From: JAAYUD01 sp041907665
GTDB lineage: Bacteria; Bacteroidota; Bacteroidia; Bacteroidales; Bacteroidaceae
Assembly: GCA_041907665.1 (NCBI GenBank)
Contig: JAYRGW010000030.1
Span: forward strand, 1-41,449
Direction of reading: 5' to 3'
DNA length: 41,449 nt
Part shown: positions 24,932 through 33,132 of the stretch, piece by piece
Numbering within the stretch: position 1 is the first letter of the stretch
Layout of the letters: every line of letters begins with the position of its first letter
The notes under the pieces: model-generated
Database searches by the model: none
Seen by the model: the letters and a program-made list of their open reading frames with translations, nothing else
What the model was told of the DNA's origin: nothing
Translations under genes and position numbers: made by a program

Positions 24932-26230
24932 ATGAAAATAGCAATTAGTGGTGCAAGTGGATATGTAGGCCGTCACCTTACTACTTTTTTTGAAGGAAAA
25001 GGATACGAGATAGTTTCTTTGGACAGAAATTTGTTTAAAGAAGAGCAATTCTCTCTGCTATGTCGTCGTGTCGCACAGTGCGATGTGGTGCTCAATTTGG
25101 CTGGCGCTCCTATTAACAAACGTTGGACTAATGCCTACAAGCAAGAGCTGTATAACAGCCGCATCGGGGTGACTCGGCAATTGGTGCGTGCCATAAATGC
25201 AAACGAAATAATGCCCCGATTGTTTATCTCTATTTCGGCGGTGGGCTATTACTCTTCTGTTGGTGAATATGATGAGTATAATGCAGAACAGGGCGATACT
25301 TTCCTGGCGCGGTTGTGTAGCGATTGGGAGGAGGCGGCACGTACTTGTTCATCGGGCGTTCGTCTCGTTATAGCTCGTTTGGGTGTTGTCCTTTCTACTG
25401 ATGGAGGTGCATTAGAGCAGATGCTTCGCATGCAGCGTCTTTCGCGAATGGGTGTGGTCATAGGAAGCGGGAAGCAAGGTTTCCCCTGGATCAGTATGGC
25501 CGATTTATGTCGCTCTTTCGATTTCGTGATACAAGAGCCGCATCTGCAAGGGGTGATTAATATGGTTTCTCCGCAGTGTATTACGCAGAAGCATTTGGCT
25601 GTTGTTTTAGCCAAGGCTTATAGCATTCGTCGAATATTATCTTTTCCTTCATGCTTTTTCCGCCTGCTACTAGGAGAAGGTGCATCTTTCTTGACTGAAG
25701 GTCAGATTGTGCATCCTACCAAATTATTAGGATTCGGTTTTAATTATGTTTATTCTACAATAGAAAAAATGATGCATATCGCAGATTATCAAACAATCCC
25801 AAAGTTGGATGTGTCCCGTTACATGGGAAGATGGTATGAAATTGCCCGTTTCGAAAATCGTTTTGAGAGGGGGATGACACATGTTCAGGCTACGTATACA
25901 TTGCAGTCGGATGGAAAAATCAGCGTTCTGAACGAAGGTCTAAAAGACGGTGTATTGAAGAAAGCCCATGGGAAAGGCAAACAACCCGATCCCGACAATA
26001 ATCCAGGTAAGCTGAAAGTAGCATTCTTTTGGAGATTTTATTCCGACTATTATATTTTCGAGCTGGACGAGAACTATCAGTATGCTCTCGTAGGAAGTAG
26101 TTCGGATAAATATCTTTGGATATTGAGTCGTAGTAAGGAGTTGTCGGAAACTTTTCGAGAATACTTGATCGGAAAAATTAAGGAGAGGGGGTTCGATACT
26201 TCCAAACTGTTGTTTACGGCACAAGACTGA
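24932..26230 (+). CDS. TIGR01777-type NAD-dependent epimerase fused to a Blc-type lipocalin
   Basis: Two complete proteins in one 432-residue frame. Residues 1-281 are a YfcH/SulA-type short-chain dehydrogenase relative: NAD motif GASGYVG (7-13), LNLAGAPINKRW, ISISAVGYYSS with the Y of the active site, GKQGFPWISMADL, and a C-terminal DUF1731 segment TEGQIVHPTKLLGFGFNY. Residues about 288-430 are a bacterial lipocalin: GRWYEIARFENRFE (299-312), the conserved loop GKGKQPDPDNNPGKLKVAFF, and YLWILSR (395-401). There is no signal peptide, whereas bacterial Blc proteins are usually outer-membrane lipoproteins, so this lipocalin should be cytosolic. The reaction is unknown. The joint is continuous, with no stop or frameshift. 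Confidence 0.9.
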   Translation: MKIAISGASGYVGRHLTTFFEGKGYEIVSLDRNLFKEEQFSLLCRRVAQCDVVLNLAGAPINKRWTNAYKQELYNSRIGVTRQLVRAINANEIMPRLFISISAVGYYSSVGEYDEYNAEQGDTFLARLCSDWEEAARTCSSGVRLVIARLGVVLSTDGGALEQMLRMQRLSRMGVVIGSGKQGFPWISMADLCRSFDFVIQEPHLQGVINMVSPQCITQKHLAVVLAKAYSIRRILSFPSCFFRLLLGEGASFLTEGQIVHPTKLLGFGFNYVYSTIEKMMHIADYQTIPKLDVSRYMGRWYEIARFENRFERGMTHVQATYTLQSDGKISVLNEGLKDGVLKKAHGKGKQPDPDNNPGKLKVAFFWRFYSDYYIFELDENYQYALVGSSSDKYLWILSRSKELSETFREYLIGKIKERGFDTSKLLFTAQD

Positions 26231-26248
26231 AAAGTCTATTCATAAAAA

Positions 26249-26283
26249 AAGAGGCCGCATGTTTTTTATTCATGCGACCTCTT
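26249..26283. terminator. Hairpin terminator between convergent genes
   Basis: aagaggccgcatg (26249-26261) pairs with catgcgacctctt (26271-26283) with one G-U type pair and a 9-nt T-rich loop, preceded on the left by an A run. It lies between the epimerase-lipocalin stop (26230) and the dfx stop (26309), so it can serve both genes. Confidence 0.8.
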
Positions 26284-26308
26284 CACTTAATATAAATCAT
26301 TTGCTTGT

Positions 26309-26686
26309 TTATTCCGATTTCCAATGCCCATGGACATTGCAATATTCGCGTGCATAAACCTCTTTAGCTTCTGTCTTGAAGCAAGCAGTAGGTTCGTCTC
26401 CCGGTTTTAAATATTTCCGGAAAATTTTGTTTTCCGTAATCAATTCGATCCATACAATATAATGTTCTGGTAACATGGGATGTTTTACTTCTCCTACAGA
26501 AACCTTATAACCACCTTCAATTTTCTCAATGACAGGTACATGTTTTTCTGTAGCGGCATCTTTCGAGTTCTCAACCAAAAGTTCCATAGGCTGTCCGCAG
26601 CATGATAGTGTTCCTCCTGCAGGTTGCAACACTTCTACGATATTTCCGCAGACTGAGCAACGATAAACTTGTTTTTCTTTTGTCAT
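26309..26686 (-). CDS. dfx: Desulfoferrodoxin (2Fe superoxide reductase)
   Basis: Reduces superoxide to peroxide in the cytosol, a common defence in anaerobes. It has 125 residues in two parts. The desulforedoxin-like centre I has C10 and C13 (YRCSVCG) and C29 and C30 (LSCCGQPM). The superoxide-reducing centre II has the iron ligands H49 (EKHVP), H69 and H75 (KHPMLPEHY), and C116 and H119 (YCNVHGHW). All nine expected ligands are present, so this is a class I (two-iron) enzyme. It is monocistronic. A -7 box is present 105 bp upstream. Confidence 0.97.
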   Translation of the reverse strand: MTKEKQVYRCSVCGNIVEVLQPAGGTLSCCGQPMELLVENSKDAATEKHVPVIEKIEGGYKVSVGEVKHPMLPEHYIVWIELITENKIFRKYLKPGDEPTACFKTEAKEVYAREYCNVHGHWKSE

Positions 26687-26790
26687 AATAGTAATTTTTT
26701 AATGGTTCTATAATTTAAGAAATATGTACTCTCGATGAGGATATTACCTTATTTATTTATGGCATTACATCACATCGTTTCGAGTGCATA

Positions 26791-26798
26791 CAAAGATA
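26791..26798 (-). promoter_or_regulatory. Probable -7 box of dfx
   Basis: The minus strand reads TATCTTTG, an exact TAnnTTTG match. The predicted leader is about 100 nt, longer than at neighbouring genes, leaving room for regulation. No -33 TTTG was seen. Confidence 0.5.
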
Positions 26799-27010
26799 GA
26801 AATAATAAATAATAATAGTATGCTTTTTTGTTAAAACTTCGTTAGTATCACACATATTTTTCGATCGTCTTGCGTAGAATATACTTGTATTGCTCTTCAC
26901 CTTTTTCAATCCACAATAAAATGGAATGATACTTATTATATTATTCTAAAAAAAGAACCGTATAGAACGCTAATAGATAATAAAATTGTGTTCATTAGGT
27001 ATTATATAAA

Positions 27011-27040
27011 TTGTTTTTCTAAAATTTTCTACTATATTTG
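27011..27040 (+). promoter_or_regulatory. Promoter of the KamA-like radical SAM gene
   Basis: TATATTTG at 27033-27040 is an exact -7 match, with a partial -33 (TTG at 27011-27013) 19 nt upstream. It predicts a leader of about 170 nt to the chosen ATG at 27215. Confidence 0.55.
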
Positions 27041-27214
27041 CAAGAGAGATTTTCGCCATTTTAGATAGAACCTCTTCCTGTGTCTTTACTGACAAGGGGG
27101 TATATTGTGGATCATTCCCAATATGATGCACGAGAAAGTTTATATTTTGTAGGCCCACTCAGGCTCAAATTCCACTGTAACTTAACTGTTATAAACGAAA
27201 AAAAGAAATTACCT

Positions 27215-29299
27215 ATGGATATAAGAAACGTCTTATCTGCTACTTTATTACAACTCCGACAACTTTACAACAAAGAATTTCCTTATTTGACAGACATAAC
27301 GGCAGAGAGCCAGAATGTTGAACAATTTAAGCAATTCATAGAAGAGTACCTAAGAGCCCAGCCATCTTCCAAAAAGGAGGTGGTGCAGCAATTGTTATTG
27401 CTTATTCAGTATGATGGGCAGGTTATTGATGAACTTTCTACTGGTCAAAGAATCGCAATCAATACCATTACTTTGTTGTGGCAATTCCTCTCGAACCGAC
27501 TTGAAGAACAAGAAATCAGTACGGATGTTTTCATAGATCTTTTCTATCAGTTTGGAAGGTTGAAAGAAACGAAGGTTGCTAAAATATCCAAAAGAAGTCT
27601 TGATATGGATAGGTGGCATTCGGGGCTCAATCCTAAGGTTGTAGAGATTCGAGAGGCAAACAAAGAGAGAATGTTACATTTATTGATACAAAAGATTGAA
27701 AATCGCAAGACGCTATTGTCGCGCTTTCATTTTGTTGAAAATATGACTTATAACCAGAAATACGAACAAGTGAAGTGTTGGTGGGATGATTTCCGTTTTC
27801 AGCTTGCTATGGCTGTGAAGACACCGACCGAACTGAATCGCTTTTTGGCTTGTTCATTGTCTACTTCAACTATGTATCTATTGAATACGGCATACCACAA
27901 GGGTATGCCTTTTTTTGCTACTCCTTATTATCTGTCATTGCTCGACGTGATGCGCACTTATGATGATGAAACAATACGAAGCTATGTTATTTATTCACCG
28001 CAGTTGGTAGATACCTATGGTAATATACGTGCGTGGGAAAAGGAAGATTTGGTTGAAGAAGGGAAGCCCAATGCTGCCGGATGGCTTCTGCCCGACGGTC
28101 ATAATATACATCGCCGTTATCCCGAGGTCGCTATCTTAATTCCCGATACTATGGGGCGTGCTTGTGGTGGACTTTGTGCATCTTGCCAGCGCATGTACGA
28201 TTTTCAAAGTAAGCGATTGAATTTTGAATTTGATAACCTTAGGCCAAAAGAAACGTGGAATCATAAATTGCACAGACTGATGACTTATTTCGAAGAAGAT
28301 ACTCAGTTGAGAGATATTCTCATCACCGGTGGAGATGCATTGATGAGTCAGAACAAAACACTTCGCAATATATTGAGTGCAGTATATCACATGGCTTGTC
28401 GCAAACGCAAAGCTAATGAAAACAGGCCTGATGGTGAGAAATATGCCGAATTGCAGCGTGTGCGTTTGGGTACTAGACTATTGGCGTATTTGCCCATGAG
28501 AATTGATGATGAACTAATAGAAATCCTTAGCGAATTTCGGCAGAAGGCTGCAGCTGTAGGCGTCAAACAATTTATTATTCAGACACATTTTCAATCCCCT
28601 CTGGAGGTTACTCCTTGTGCCAAAGAGGCTATAAAGAAAATCCTTTCTTCAGGGTGGCTTATCACCAATCAACTAGTATATACGGTGGCTGCATCTAGGC
28701 GTGGGCATACGGCTAAGTTGCGTAAGACGTTGAATCATCTAGGTATACTATGTTATTATACTTTCTCGGTGAAAGGATTCAGAGAAAATTATTCTGTCTT
28801 TACTCCCAACAGCCGTTCGATACAAGAGCAAATGGAAGAAAAGATTTTTGGTCGTCTCTCGCTTAAACAGGCCGACGAGCTTGTTCGTAAACTGAATGAA
28901 GGTGGCGATGCGGCTACGATCATGCGTCGGTTTATGAAGAAATATCGATTACCTTTTATGGCTACAGATCGTAGTGTCCTCAACTTGCCTGCAATAGGTA
29001 AGAGTATGAGTTTTAAAATGATTGGTATGACAGATAAGGGGAGACGTATCCTTTGTTTTACTCACGATCACACCCGACGCCACAGTCCGATCATAGACCA
29101 CATGGGTGATATTTTTATCGTCGAAAACAAATCGTTGTCTGCCTATTTGAGACAGCTACATAAGATGGGTGAAAACGTGGATGGCTATCAATCTATATGG
29201 AATTATACCCAAAGCGATACCGAACCTCGTTTCGAACTTTACAATTATCCTGATTTTGATTTTGAAATAACTTCATCAATGAGCAATTTATCTTTGTAA
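27215..29299 (+). CDS. KamA-family radical SAM protein (lysine 2,3-aminomutase-like)
   Basis: A 694-residue radical SAM protein. The [4Fe-4S] motif is C317-x3-C321-x2-C324 in GRACGGLCASC. Downstream blocks parallel lysine 2,3-aminomutase: ILITGGDALMSQ (SAM-binding G-G-D), RLGTRLLAYLPMRID, FIIQTHFQSPLEVTP and ITNQLVYTVA. The roughly 310 residues before the cluster are much longer than in the classical enzyme (about 416 residues in total) and show no domain I recognise. I cannot identify the PLP lysine with confidence, so aminomutase activity is not certain. Start M-D-I-R-N is preferred to the ATG at 27080. The gene stands alone, so the substrate cannot be read from context. Confidence 0.82.
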   Translation: MDIRNVLSATLLQLRQLYNKEFPYLTDITAESQNVEQFKQFIEEYLRAQPSSKKEVVQQLLLLIQYDGQVIDELSTGQRIAINTITLLWQFLSNRLEEQEISTDVFIDLFYQFGRLKETKVAKISKRSLDMDRWHSGLNPKVVEIREANKERMLHLLIQKIENRKTLLSRFHFVENMTYNQKYEQVKCWWDDFRFQLAMAVKTPTELNRFLACSLSTSTMYLLNTAYHKGMPFFATPYYLSLLDVMRTYDDETIRSYVIYSPQLVDTYGNIRAWEKEDLVEEGKPNAAGWLLPDGHNIHRRYPEVAILIPDTMGRACGGLCASCQRMYDFQSKRLNFEFDNLRPKETWNHKLHRLMTYFEEDTQLRDILITGGDALMSQNKTLRNILSAVYHMACRKRKANENRPDGEKYAELQRVRLGTRLLAYLPMRIDDELIEILSEFRQKAAAVGVKQFIIQTHFQSPLEVTPCAKEAIKKILSSGWLITNQLVYTVAASRRGHTAKLRKTLNHLGILCYYTFSVKGFRENYSVFTPNSRSIQEQMEEKIFGRLSLKQADELVRKLNEGGDAATIMRRFMKKYRLPFMATDRSVLNLPAIGKSMSFKMIGMTDKGRRILCFTHDHTRRHSPIIDHMGDIFIVENKSLSAYLRQLHKMGENVDGYQSIWNYTQSDTEPRFELYNYPDFDFEITSSMSNLSL

Positions 29300-29327
29300 A
29301 TTGCTCTTCTAGGATAGGATGTTTTGG

Positions 29328-29579
29328 CTATTCCATGTGTCTTTTCAGCCATGTCGATGCATACCAGCAGGTTGCTGCTGGCGTGAGGCCTTCATGCAAA
29401 GCATAGTCGTATACGTATTTCACTAGCTCGGAAGCGATGCCTTGTCCTTCGAGCGGACCGGGTACATAGGTATGTACAATATTTAGAGTGCCGTTTTCCA
29501 ACTCATATTCTACGTAGGCCGTATAATTATCCTTTTCGGTCCATGCTCTGCAGTTTTCTACATCATGTTTTATTTCCAT
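29328..29579 (-). CDS. YjdJ/NATD1-type GNAT-fold acetyltransferase
   Basis: An 83-residue minimal GNAT protein. It has YVEYELENGTLNIVHTYVPG, then the acetyl-CoA-binding turn LEGQGIASELVKYVYDYA, then LTPAATCWYASTWLKRH, which matches the YjdJ/NATD1 (N-acetyltransferase domain 1) group closely, including the typical W/Y-x-x-x-W near the C-terminus. Substrates for this small family are generally unknown. It is convergent with the radical SAM gene, 28 nt apart, and appears monocistronic. No exact TAnnTTTG was found directly upstream. Confidence 0.88.
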   Translation of the reverse strand: MEIKHDVENCRAWTEKDNYTAYVEYELENGTLNIVHTYVPGPLEGQGIASELVKYVYDYALHEGLTPAATCWYASTWLKRHME

Positions 29580-29656
29580 AGGGCTGTGTTTTTAGTCTGA
29601 TCGTACTTATTGTGGGTTGTATATGTTGTGGAGTCTTTCCTTTTATTTTTTTGATG

Positions 29657-29694
29657 AACGGACAAGCAACCATGTAGGTAGGTTGCTGTCCGTT
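29657..29694. repeat. Imperfect inverted repeat, hairpin
   Basis: aacggacaagcaacc (29657-29671) pairs with ggttgctgtccgtt (29681-29694), 14 pairs with one bulged base and a 9-nt loop. There is no clear T tract after it in either direction. It lies upstream of the GNAT gene and about 400 bp upstream of yjbQ, so it is not placed as a terminator of a recognised gene. Confidence 0.6.
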
Positions 29695-30059
29695 AGTTAT
29701 TCTCTATACATTGAGTCTGTTTAACTAAAAAAACTCAAATGTATGTAGAATGTGTTTCGGCGTTAATGTCGTTTTGCGCATCATTTACCGAAAGTTGAAA
29801 TAGTTCATTTCTTTTGATTATGACTATTTCGGAATCGTCTCTCTCTCTGTAGTTCCTTTTAGATTGTGTTATAACTTTATTGTGGCATCAGTTGATGTTT
29901 TTTCCACTCTTAGTTGTTTCTTAGTATTCATTATATTCTGTAGCAAATATAATATTTATATTCGAATGTGAAAAATAAAAATGCACATTGTTTTCATTTT
30001 GTGGAGAAATTTTGTCCCGATTCTAAAATTAAACACAGTTTTTAATGCCGAAAATATTG

Positions 30060-30067
30060 TATTTTTG
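30060..30067 (+). promoter_or_regulatory. Probable -7 box of yjbQ
   Basis: TATTTTTG, an exact TAnnTTTG match, 24 bp before the chosen ATG at 30092. It lies downstream of the rejected longer start, supporting the shorter one. Confidence 0.55.
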
Positions 30068-30091
30068 TACTCAAAAATAAGGTTTATCATT

Positions 30092-30502
30092 ATGATACAG
30101 CAAGTAGAATTTACTTTGAAGCCTGCAACACGTGGCTTCCACCTGATAACGCAAGAAGTTGTGTCACATTTGCCTCAATTGCCTGATAAAGGATTGCTTC
30201 ATCTTTTTGTCAAGCATACGAGTTGCGGGTTATGTCTTAACGAGAATGCCGATCCTGATGTTCGTTACGATTTGGAAACGATATTCGACAAAATGGTTCC
30301 CGAACGTACCGGATATTATCGTCATACGCTAGAAGGTAGCGATGATATGCCAAGTCATGCCAAATCTGTTGTCGCAGGTGCGAGCATAACAATTCCTATA
30401 TCCAGAGGTAAACTCAATATGGGAGTGTGGCAGGGTATCTATCTCTGCGAGTTCAGAGATTATGGCGGTGCTAGAGAACTTGTTGTTACTATTGTGGGAT
30501 AG
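30092..30502 (+). CDS. YjbQ / UPF0047 family protein
   Basis: A 136-residue member of the YjbQ family (also annotated as secondary thiamine-phosphate synthase enzyme). It starts M-I-Q-Q-V-E-F-T-L-K; an ATG at 29981 in frame adds 37 residues that do not belong to the family. Family blocks are LLHLFVKHTSCGLCLNENAD, the acidic segment DVRYDLE, GSDDMPSHAKSV with conserved H, and LNMGVWQGIYLCEFRD near the C-terminus. The physiological role is poorly defined. The gene ends one base before the stop of the convergent DnaJ-domain gene. Confidence 0.92.
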   Translation: MIQQVEFTLKPATRGFHLITQEVVSHLPQLPDKGLLHLFVKHTSCGLCLNENADPDVRYDLETIFDKMVPERTGYYRHTLEGSDDMPSHAKSVVAGASITIPISRGKLNMGVWQGIYLCEFRDYGGARELVVTIVG

Positions 30503-30503
30503 A

Positions 30504-31280
30504 TTAAAGTCCTCTTGCTTTGTATATTCGGTCTTTAGCGTCTGTTATTTCCTTGAATTTCTTCTCGGCTGCTTTACGAATGTCCTCTCCCAATGTAGCT
30601 ACACGGTCGGGGTGGTGTTTTAGGGCTTGCTGGCGATAGGCCGAACGTACTTCATCGTCTGTGGCATTCGGAGATATTCCTAGTATTTTGTAGGCATCAT
30701 CCAGACTGCTACTATTTAGATTGAGCATTGAGTCAATATCTTGAGCCGATAAGCGCATGTATTGTGCCACTTCTCTCAAGGCCAAGATTTCTTCTGGACT
30801 AACATTTCCGTCAGCTTGCGAAATCAGAACGAGGAAGTTGAGTAGCTGTAATCGCTCGCTTTCGCCTAGATTACTTGCTATTTGTTCGCAACAGTTATGT
30901 ATAGTTTGTTTGAATGCATACGGATTGTTACTATTCATCTGATCTTGTTCCTTAAATAGTTTTAGCAGAATATCTTCTCCCTGTTTTACTGCTGCTTCAC
31001 CGAAGTTGGTACGTAAAAAACGCCGCACTAGTTCCATTTCACTATGCATTATTTTACCATCAGCCTTGATGATGTAAGAGGCTAAAACCAATAAGGAAAA
31101 GAGAAAACTATTACGTTGCCCTTCATACATTTGTTGCCGGGAATATTCGCCGGATACATTGTTTGATACGTTTCCGCTGAATGCATCGAATAATGCGCCC
31201 ACTGCCAAACCTGCCAAAGCTCCCAGCGGACCTCCGGTCATGAAGCCCATTATTCCGCCTATCCATTTACCTGCTGCCAT
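30504..31280 (-). CDS. DjlA-like co-chaperone (TerB and DnaJ domains)
   Basis: A 258-residue protein. A glycine-rich hydrophobic N-terminus (3-34, GGIMGFMTGGPLGALAGLAVG) resembles the membrane segment of DjlA. Residues about 58-170 form a TerB-like helical domain with IKADGKIMHSEMELVRRFL and LISQADGNVSPEEILALREV, each holding the D-G-x-x-x-x-E pattern. Residues about 193-258 are a J domain with AYKILGISPNATDDEVRSAY and the HPD motif (KHHPDRV) that stimulates DnaK. The layout matches DjlA. It is probably monocistronic, behind two possible -7 boxes (31295 and 31325). Confidence 0.93.
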   Translation of the reverse strand: MAAGKWIGGIMGFMTGGPLGALAGLAVGALFDAFSGNVSNNVSGEYSRQQMYEGQRNSFLFSLLVLASYIIKADGKIMHSEMELVRRFLRTNFGEAAVKQGEDILLKLFKEQDQMNSNNPYAFKQTIHNCCEQIASNLGESERLQLLNFLVLISQADGNVSPEEILALREVAQYMRLSAQDIDSMLNLNSSSLDDAYKILGISPNATDDEVRSAYRQQALKHHPDRVATLGEDIRKAAEKKFKEITDAKDRIYKARGL

Positions 31281-31294
31281 ATCTTGAAAAAATA

Positions 31295-31328
31295 CAAAGT
31301 TAATATAGTACTATCTGTACGCCGCAAA
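31295..31328 (-). promoter_or_regulatory. Probable promoter of the DjlA-like gene
   Basis: On the minus strand TAACTTTG (31302-31295) lies 22 nt after a TTTG (31328-31325). The upstream copy is itself part of TATCTTTG (31332-31325), so a second, more distal start is possible. Confidence 0.5.
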
Positions 31329-31378
31329 GATAAGAGTTATTTGTCGAATGTCAAAGAAGAACCCTGTTCAACCATATA

Positions 31379-31912
31379 CTATTCCAATTTCTTTAATATG
31401 TTTTTTCGTGTGGTCCTTATGCCTGGTCCTAGGAAATCTGGTTCCATCATTTCAAGAGTCGCTTTTAGCTCGGTGCTCAACTCCTTAAAGAAGTGACATT
31501 GTTCATAAGCAAGTTTCATACACATGCATCGTATGCCGGTGGCTTCATTTGCATCTGTCATGTGTTTCAAACAGAAGTCCAGAAAATCTGTCCGTATCTT
31601 CTCTTTGACGAACGGTTGCCGGTTTAAGAGGGTCAATATCAGCCTGCATTTTGTTTGGCTATTTGTTTTCATTACCTCGTTTATCAACTCGTCGTGTTTG
31701 TTATAGAGCCATTCATTGTTGTGCAAATCAAAATGCGTAAACACCCACGCTGCATTGTTAGATGTTCGTTTGTCTGTATCAAATAGTAGTTCATACAATG
31801 CTTCTTTCTGTCTGTCGTTTTGCTTTCCTTGTGTGAGATAGGCTATTTCTTGGATATCATTGTCGTGAATTATTCCTGATAATCTTTTTTTGAAGGGATT
31901 GCTATTCTTCAT
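31379..31912 (-). CDS. Conserved hypothetical HEAT-like helical protein
   Basis: A 177-residue all-helical protein of unknown function. It starts M-K-N-S-N-P-F-K-K-R-L; an ATG at 32017 would overlap the upstream gene. The middle has paired helices typical of HEAT/AlkD-type repeats, for example EALYELLFDTDKRTSNNAAW followed by NKHDELINEVMK and CRLILTLLNRQ. The C-terminus ends with PDFLGPGIRTTRKNILKKL. It lies 79 nt downstream of the DUF169 gene in the same direction, so the pair may be co-transcribed. I cannot assign a function. The HEAT call rests on helix pattern only. Confidence 0.75.
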   Translation of the reverse strand: MKNSNPFKKRLSGIIHDNDIQEIAYLTQGKQNDRQKEALYELLFDTDKRTSNNAAWVFTHFDLHNNEWLYNKHDELINEVMKTNSQTKCRLILTLLNRQPFVKEKIRTDFLDFCLKHMTDANEATGIRCMCMKLAYEQCHFFKELSTELKATLEMMEPDFLGPGIRTTRKNILKKLE

Positions 31913-31991
31913 ATTCTTGCCAATAATAGATATTATATATAGGTATATCTGTGTGTTAATTGCTTTGTTTGTTATTTTTCCATCCGTTCTT

Positions 31992-32681
31992 TTACCTTTC
32001 CCCACGCATGGGAGCAAACAAACAACATTTACGCATTGTCTTGCTCATTTGTTCGAAACGGCAGTAAGGAATAACAAAGCCTAATTCATTTTCACTTACG
32101 TGCGGCCTTACAGAAGGATCTAAGAGTCCAATGAAAGTGCGGTATCCTTTTCGTCTGTTTTCTTGTACTGCACAAGCTACTACCGAAGAACAACCCGACC
32201 CGAACATTGCAGTTACTGTGTCTGGAGCATTATTATCATAGAAGGCCCAAGAACAAAGTCCTGAGAGCATATCGGGAGTGGCAAAGAAAAGCAACCCTTC
32301 CATATCTTCCAAACTTTTTACTTGATCTATGCGTACGAAGTCAAGGTACTTTTTATCTGTTTTTGTAACCTCTAGGTCTTCTATGAAGTTAATCACCATT
32401 TCGGGTGTTTCTTTGTATTTCTCTTTAAACGATACAAACTCCGGTACCCGTTCGGGCATTTCGCTGAAACCGGTATAAAATTGTCCACCCATACAACCTA
32501 TTACTGCTGCGTTGAGGCTTATGGGACGACCTTGACGTACCGCCTGTAAGCCCTTGAAAAAGCATCCGCCTATCTTTTCTGTCTGTGCTACCGGCTGATT
32601 TGTGTATCTGAATACAATAGGTAGAGAAGCTTTTTCTCCGAATGCTTCTCTGTAGTCTGAGATAAATCTTTTTACGTTCAT
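31992..32681 (-). CDS. DUF169 family protein
   Basis: A 229-residue member of DUF169. Typical elements are LPIVFRYTNQPV near the N-terminus, GGCFFKGLQAVRQGRPISL, then GCMGGQFYTGF, LLFFATPDMLSGLCSWA and the conserved FGSGCSSVVACAVQEN, with a final ENELGFVIPYCRFEQM. The many conserved cysteines (including GC-M-G-G, GSGCSS and PYCRF) suggest metal or cofactor binding, but the family has no established activity that I can cite. The start is ATG at 32681. The last residues (RKCCLFAPMRGER) are unusually cysteine- and arginine-rich. Confidence 0.88.
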   Translation of the reverse strand: MNVKRFISDYREAFGEKASLPIVFRYTNQPVAQTEKIGGCFFKGLQAVRQGRPISLNAAVIGCMGGQFYTGFSEMPERVPEFVSFKEKYKETPEMVINFIEDLEVTKTDKKYLDFVRIDQVKSLEDMEGLLFFATPDMLSGLCSWAFYDNNAPDTVTAMFGSGCSSVVACAVQENRRKGYRTFIGLLDPSVRPHVSENELGFVIPYCRFEQMSKTMRKCCLFAPMRGER

Positions 32682-32851
32682 AATCTTCTCTATACTAAGT
32701 TTGTGCTTTTGATGCCTGTATCAATCTTCGTTATGTAAAGATAACTCTAATTTATTGAATGATAAAGAAAATTCAGTAAAAAGAAAGGGTAATAAGCCTA
32801 TATTTAATTTTGTCTATCTCTTATCATCCAGAAAAAAGGTGAAAATCTTAT

Positions 32852-32882
32852 TTTGAATTTTCATTCTCTTGACGTATCTTCG
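32852..32882 (+). promoter_or_regulatory. Promoter of the small basic protein gene
   Basis: TTTG (32852-32855) is followed after 19 nt by TATCTTCG (32875-32882), which differs from TAnnTTTG at one position. It predicts a leader of about 60 nt before the ATG. Confidence 0.55.
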
Positions 32883-32949
32883 TGATTCGTTAGGATAGGG
32901 TAGAGGAGGGGCTCTATCAAGGATACATCATAAAATAAAGATAAATACA

Positions 32950-33132
32950 ATGAAAATGCGTAAAAATAAACTTGGTACTATCACTATGTCCGATTATATT
33001 AAGGCTGCTCGCAAGGGTAGTCGCTCTGCCGAACAAGAACTCTTGGGCCCAGGGTTTCATTCGATCGATAAAACGCATCGTTCCAAAAAGATGTATATTC
33101 GTAAGGCAAAGCACAAGAAAATCGAAGAATAG
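32950..33132 (+). CDS. Small basic protein, conserved in Bacteroidales (unknown function)
   Basis: A 60-residue protein rich in K and R. It has LGTITMSDYIKAARKGSRSA, a helix with E-Q-E-L, and then a very basic tail THRSKKMYIRKAKHKK. The pattern of a T-M-x-D-Y-x-K-A-x-R-K helix followed by an H-x-S-K-K-x-Y-x-R-K tail is one I associate with short conserved Bacteroidales proteins, though I cannot name the family. A -33/-7 promoter pair is present upstream. ATG at 32950 or 32956 both work. Nucleic-acid or ribosome binding would be plausible from charge alone. That is inference. Confidence 0.65.
   Translation: MKMRKNKLGTITMSDYIKAARKGSRSAEQELLGPGFHSIDKTHRSKKMYIRKAKHKKIEE

Larger units (their letters stand above)
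26687..27214. other. Divergent intergenic region between dfx and the KamA-like gene
   Basis: About 530 bp, very AT-rich, with no supported gene. It holds the dfx -7 box on the minus strand and the promoter of the radical SAM gene on the plus strand. An in-frame ATG at 27080 would add 45 residues to the radical SAM protein, but they show no family similarity. No riboswitch or tRNA fold was recognised. Confidence 0.55.
29580..30091. other. Divergent intergenic region, GNAT gene to yjbQ
   Basis: About 510 bp with no supported gene. It contains an imperfect long hairpin (29657-29694) and the -7 box of yjbQ (30060-30067). An in-frame upstream extension of yjbQ (from 29981) has no family similarity. 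Nothing else was recognised. Confidence 0.5.
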
